Assembly: GCF_042685365.1 (NCBI RefSeq)
Contig: NZ_JBHUMY010000001.1
Location: forward strand, 124,001 to 188,000
Origin: Paenibacillus_AP thailandensis
GTDB taxonomy: Bacteria > Bacillota > Bacilli > Paenibacillales > Paenibacillaceae
DNA length: 64,000 nucleotides
Direction of reading: 5' to 3'
Shown in pieces: positions 62,766 to 64,000 of this stretch. Each line of letters begins with the position of its first letter. Position 1 is the stretch's first letter. Both the position numbers and the translations under genes were made by a program. The notes beneath the pieces are model-generated. The model was not told where the DNA came from, ran no database searches, and saw only the letters and a list, made by a program, of their open reading frames with translations.

Positions 62766-62790
62766 CTACTTATATTGCTATACCTCTTAA
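62766..62790 (-). promoter_or_regulatory. 25-nt repeated element, copy 4 (22-residue ORF)
   Basis: On the minus strand TTAAGAGGTATAGCAATATA and AGTAG, 42 bases before the small ORF start. The 100 bases to its left on the map up to 62890 show nothing else. Confidence 0.6.
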
Positions 62791-62889
62791 TTCAAATCAG
62801 TAAGTTGATCCCAACTCCGTTAAGACGCAAATAAATAACCTTAATCCGCGAAAAAAAGGGGCATCCAAAACCCGTAAAACCCCTTGAAG

Positions 62890-62920
62890 AAGAAAAATCA
62901 CACCTCGGGGAAGTGTGATT
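62890..62920 (-). terminator. terminator of the 262-aa gene
   Basis: AATCACAC (62896-62903) pairs with GTGTGATT (62913-62920), then TTTTCTTCTTC on the minus strand. Confidence 0.65.
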
Positions 62921-63015
62921 ACTGATACTGATATTAAACTCACTGTTTGAGCTGATTTTTTTCTCGTTAATACTCTTTAGGACAATATTTTATCTATGGA
63001 CGCTTATGTAGCTGC

Positions 63016-63804
63016 CTATTTTGAAGCCAACTTGTCCAACAGTTCTTCCTTAAGAAGTGAATAAATCCGGTTGTTAATATCCATGTCCTCGATCAATTGT
63101 GTTGCATAGGCATACCACTTATGCAAATTGTCGCCCGTGTCTTTTCCTAGTGCGTTACCCCATTGGAATGAAGGGCTGTCCTCGCTGTAGTCAAGATCAA
63201 ATACGATATAAGGCTTACTCTTTATTGGCTCTTTTTGTCCTCTGGAGATGTCTTTATTTATCAACTTCAACCTTCTTACTGAAGGAAGCCATTCCATCAG
63301 ATGTCGGCACTCAGAAATGATCATCGGTCTTTCACTTTCCACATATACCCCACGTTTTCGGTAGGTCAGTTCTTTACCGGAATACATCTTGAGGTCTTGA
63401 ATCTCAATCTTGTAGGACAGGGTCGGATGGACTATCTCGTTATCATCAATACGGAAACTTGCACTCCCGAAACTGCTGTCCTCCATGAAAAGAAGCTTTA
63501 GGCGCTCGATATTATATCTCAAGTGAGCTTCAGAAGTAGAAATCAAGATATCCATACTCGATAATACAGATTTACTCAACGACAACTTATCCGTACTAAA
63601 GTAATACTGCATCCATGTTGGAACTAATTCCGCATTTCCTGAAGTAAATTCAATAACTACAGATGAATCCTCTTCCTCAAGTTTTAATTGATACCTGTAC
63701 TGTATCAAATCACCTGAAACTGGCTCATTATACTCTGTGGTGCGTATTGGCTTTGTGAATACCCCTAAATACGAAAGGCTGGTGTTTATCAGTTTTATCT
63801 CCAT
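63016..63804 (-). CDS. hypothetical protein (262 aa)
   Basis: I do not recognise this protein. It is beta-rich in the first 150 residues (YRYQLKLEEEDSSVVIEFTS, FRIDDNEIVHPTLSYKIEIQ) and helical at the end (DNLHKWYAYATQLIEDMDIN). The start ATG 63804 has TAGGAG upstream, after a TTG in frame. It ends with its own terminator. Confidence 0.65.
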   Translation of the reverse strand: MEIKLINTSLSYLGVFTKPIRTTEYNEPVSGDLIQYRYQLKLEEEDSSVVIEFTSGNAELVPTWMQYYFSTDKLSLSKSVLSSMDILISTSEAHLRYNIERLKLLFMEDSSFGSASFRIDDNEIVHPTLSYKIEIQDLKMYSGKELTYRKRGVYVESERPMIISECRHLMEWLPSVRRLKLINKDISRGQKEPIKSKPYIVFDLDYSEDSPSFQWGNALGKDTGDNLHKWYAYATQLIEDMDINNRIYSLLKEELLDKLASK

Positions 63805-63970
63805 CAATGAGCAACTCCTATTTGAGATTCATATCTCATTATTATCGGTAAATTATGGGGTACTCTTGAGCAAATCTTGAAGCAGTGACCATACATTCGT
63901 TAAGCTCGTGCATTTATAAGACGTGGTAATTTGTGTTAACATATATTCAAAAAGAACAGGTGATATATGC

Positions 63971-64000
63971 ATGATCGGTCGGGTTAAGAAATACTTCTCT
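63971..64000 (+). CDS. start of a possible cold-shock-like protein (partial)
   Basis: Ten codons, MIGRVKKYFS, start at ATG 63971 with AGGTG about eight bases upstream. The beginning resembles cold-shock-domain proteins (M.GRVKWF...). Only ten residues are available, so this is a weak call. Confidence 0.35.
   Translation, partial: MIGRVKKYFS

Overview
The window is a Firmicutes chromosome segment. The 1-36.5 kb half is GC-rich and carries the classic endospore-former block recJ-secDF-comN-spoVB-tgt-queA-ruvBAC-bofC-(LysM coat protein)-...-hom-thrB-pheA-obg-spo0B-rpmA-prp-rplU-rng-spoIVFB/FA-rodA-minDC-mreDCB-radC-maf. Gene order, codon use and the sporulation genes point to Paenibacillaceae (Paenibacillus/Cohnella-like); this genus call is inference. 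Almost everything is on the minus strand, so the operons read from right to left. A 52-base run of N (2183-2234) removes the 3' end of secF.

Layout of the core: recJ (partial), a CDF metal transporter, secF, secD and comN; spoVB on the plus strand; a DUF421 protein and a small membrane protein facing each other; yajC-tgt; a 500-base gene-free repeat region; queA and a SpoIID-like amidase-enhancer protein; ruvB-ruvA-ruvC; bofC; a LysM spore protein with a 45-bp x 17 coding repeat; ilvE; pheA-thrB-hom-ACT protein; obg-spo0B; rplU-prp-rpmA behind an L21 leader; rng; spoIVFB-spoIVFA; rodA; minD-minC; mreD-mreC-mreB; radC. These genes serve protein export, tRNA queuosine synthesis, recombination, Asp-family/aromatic amino-acid synthesis, cell shape and division, and sporulation signalling.

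At about 36.62 kb maf is cut: only its 3' ~45 codons remain, and AT-rich DNA begins with a large serine recombinase whose last codons and stop lie in maf. The rest of maf is not in the window, so the integrated island is longer than 27 kb and continues past the right edge. The island holds a complete type I restriction-modification operon (hsdR, a single-TRD S-like gene, hsdM, hsdS), two AlbA_2/Schlafen-type proteins, a stand-alone DUF262 protein, a probable PD-(D/E)XK nuclease, an RHH + HEPN-like operon, an XRE regulator, a WG-repeat protein lacking a normal start codon, and about ten proteins I cannot identify. This is the make-up of a defence/mobile island.

Two non-genic signals stand out in the island: a strand-polarised heptamer (GGGGTAT on the minus strand, about 20 copies, in all reading frames, and none noticed in the core or on the other strand) and a 25-nt element repeated four times at 61-63 kb, each 33-42 nt upstream of a start codon. 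All counts are by eye.
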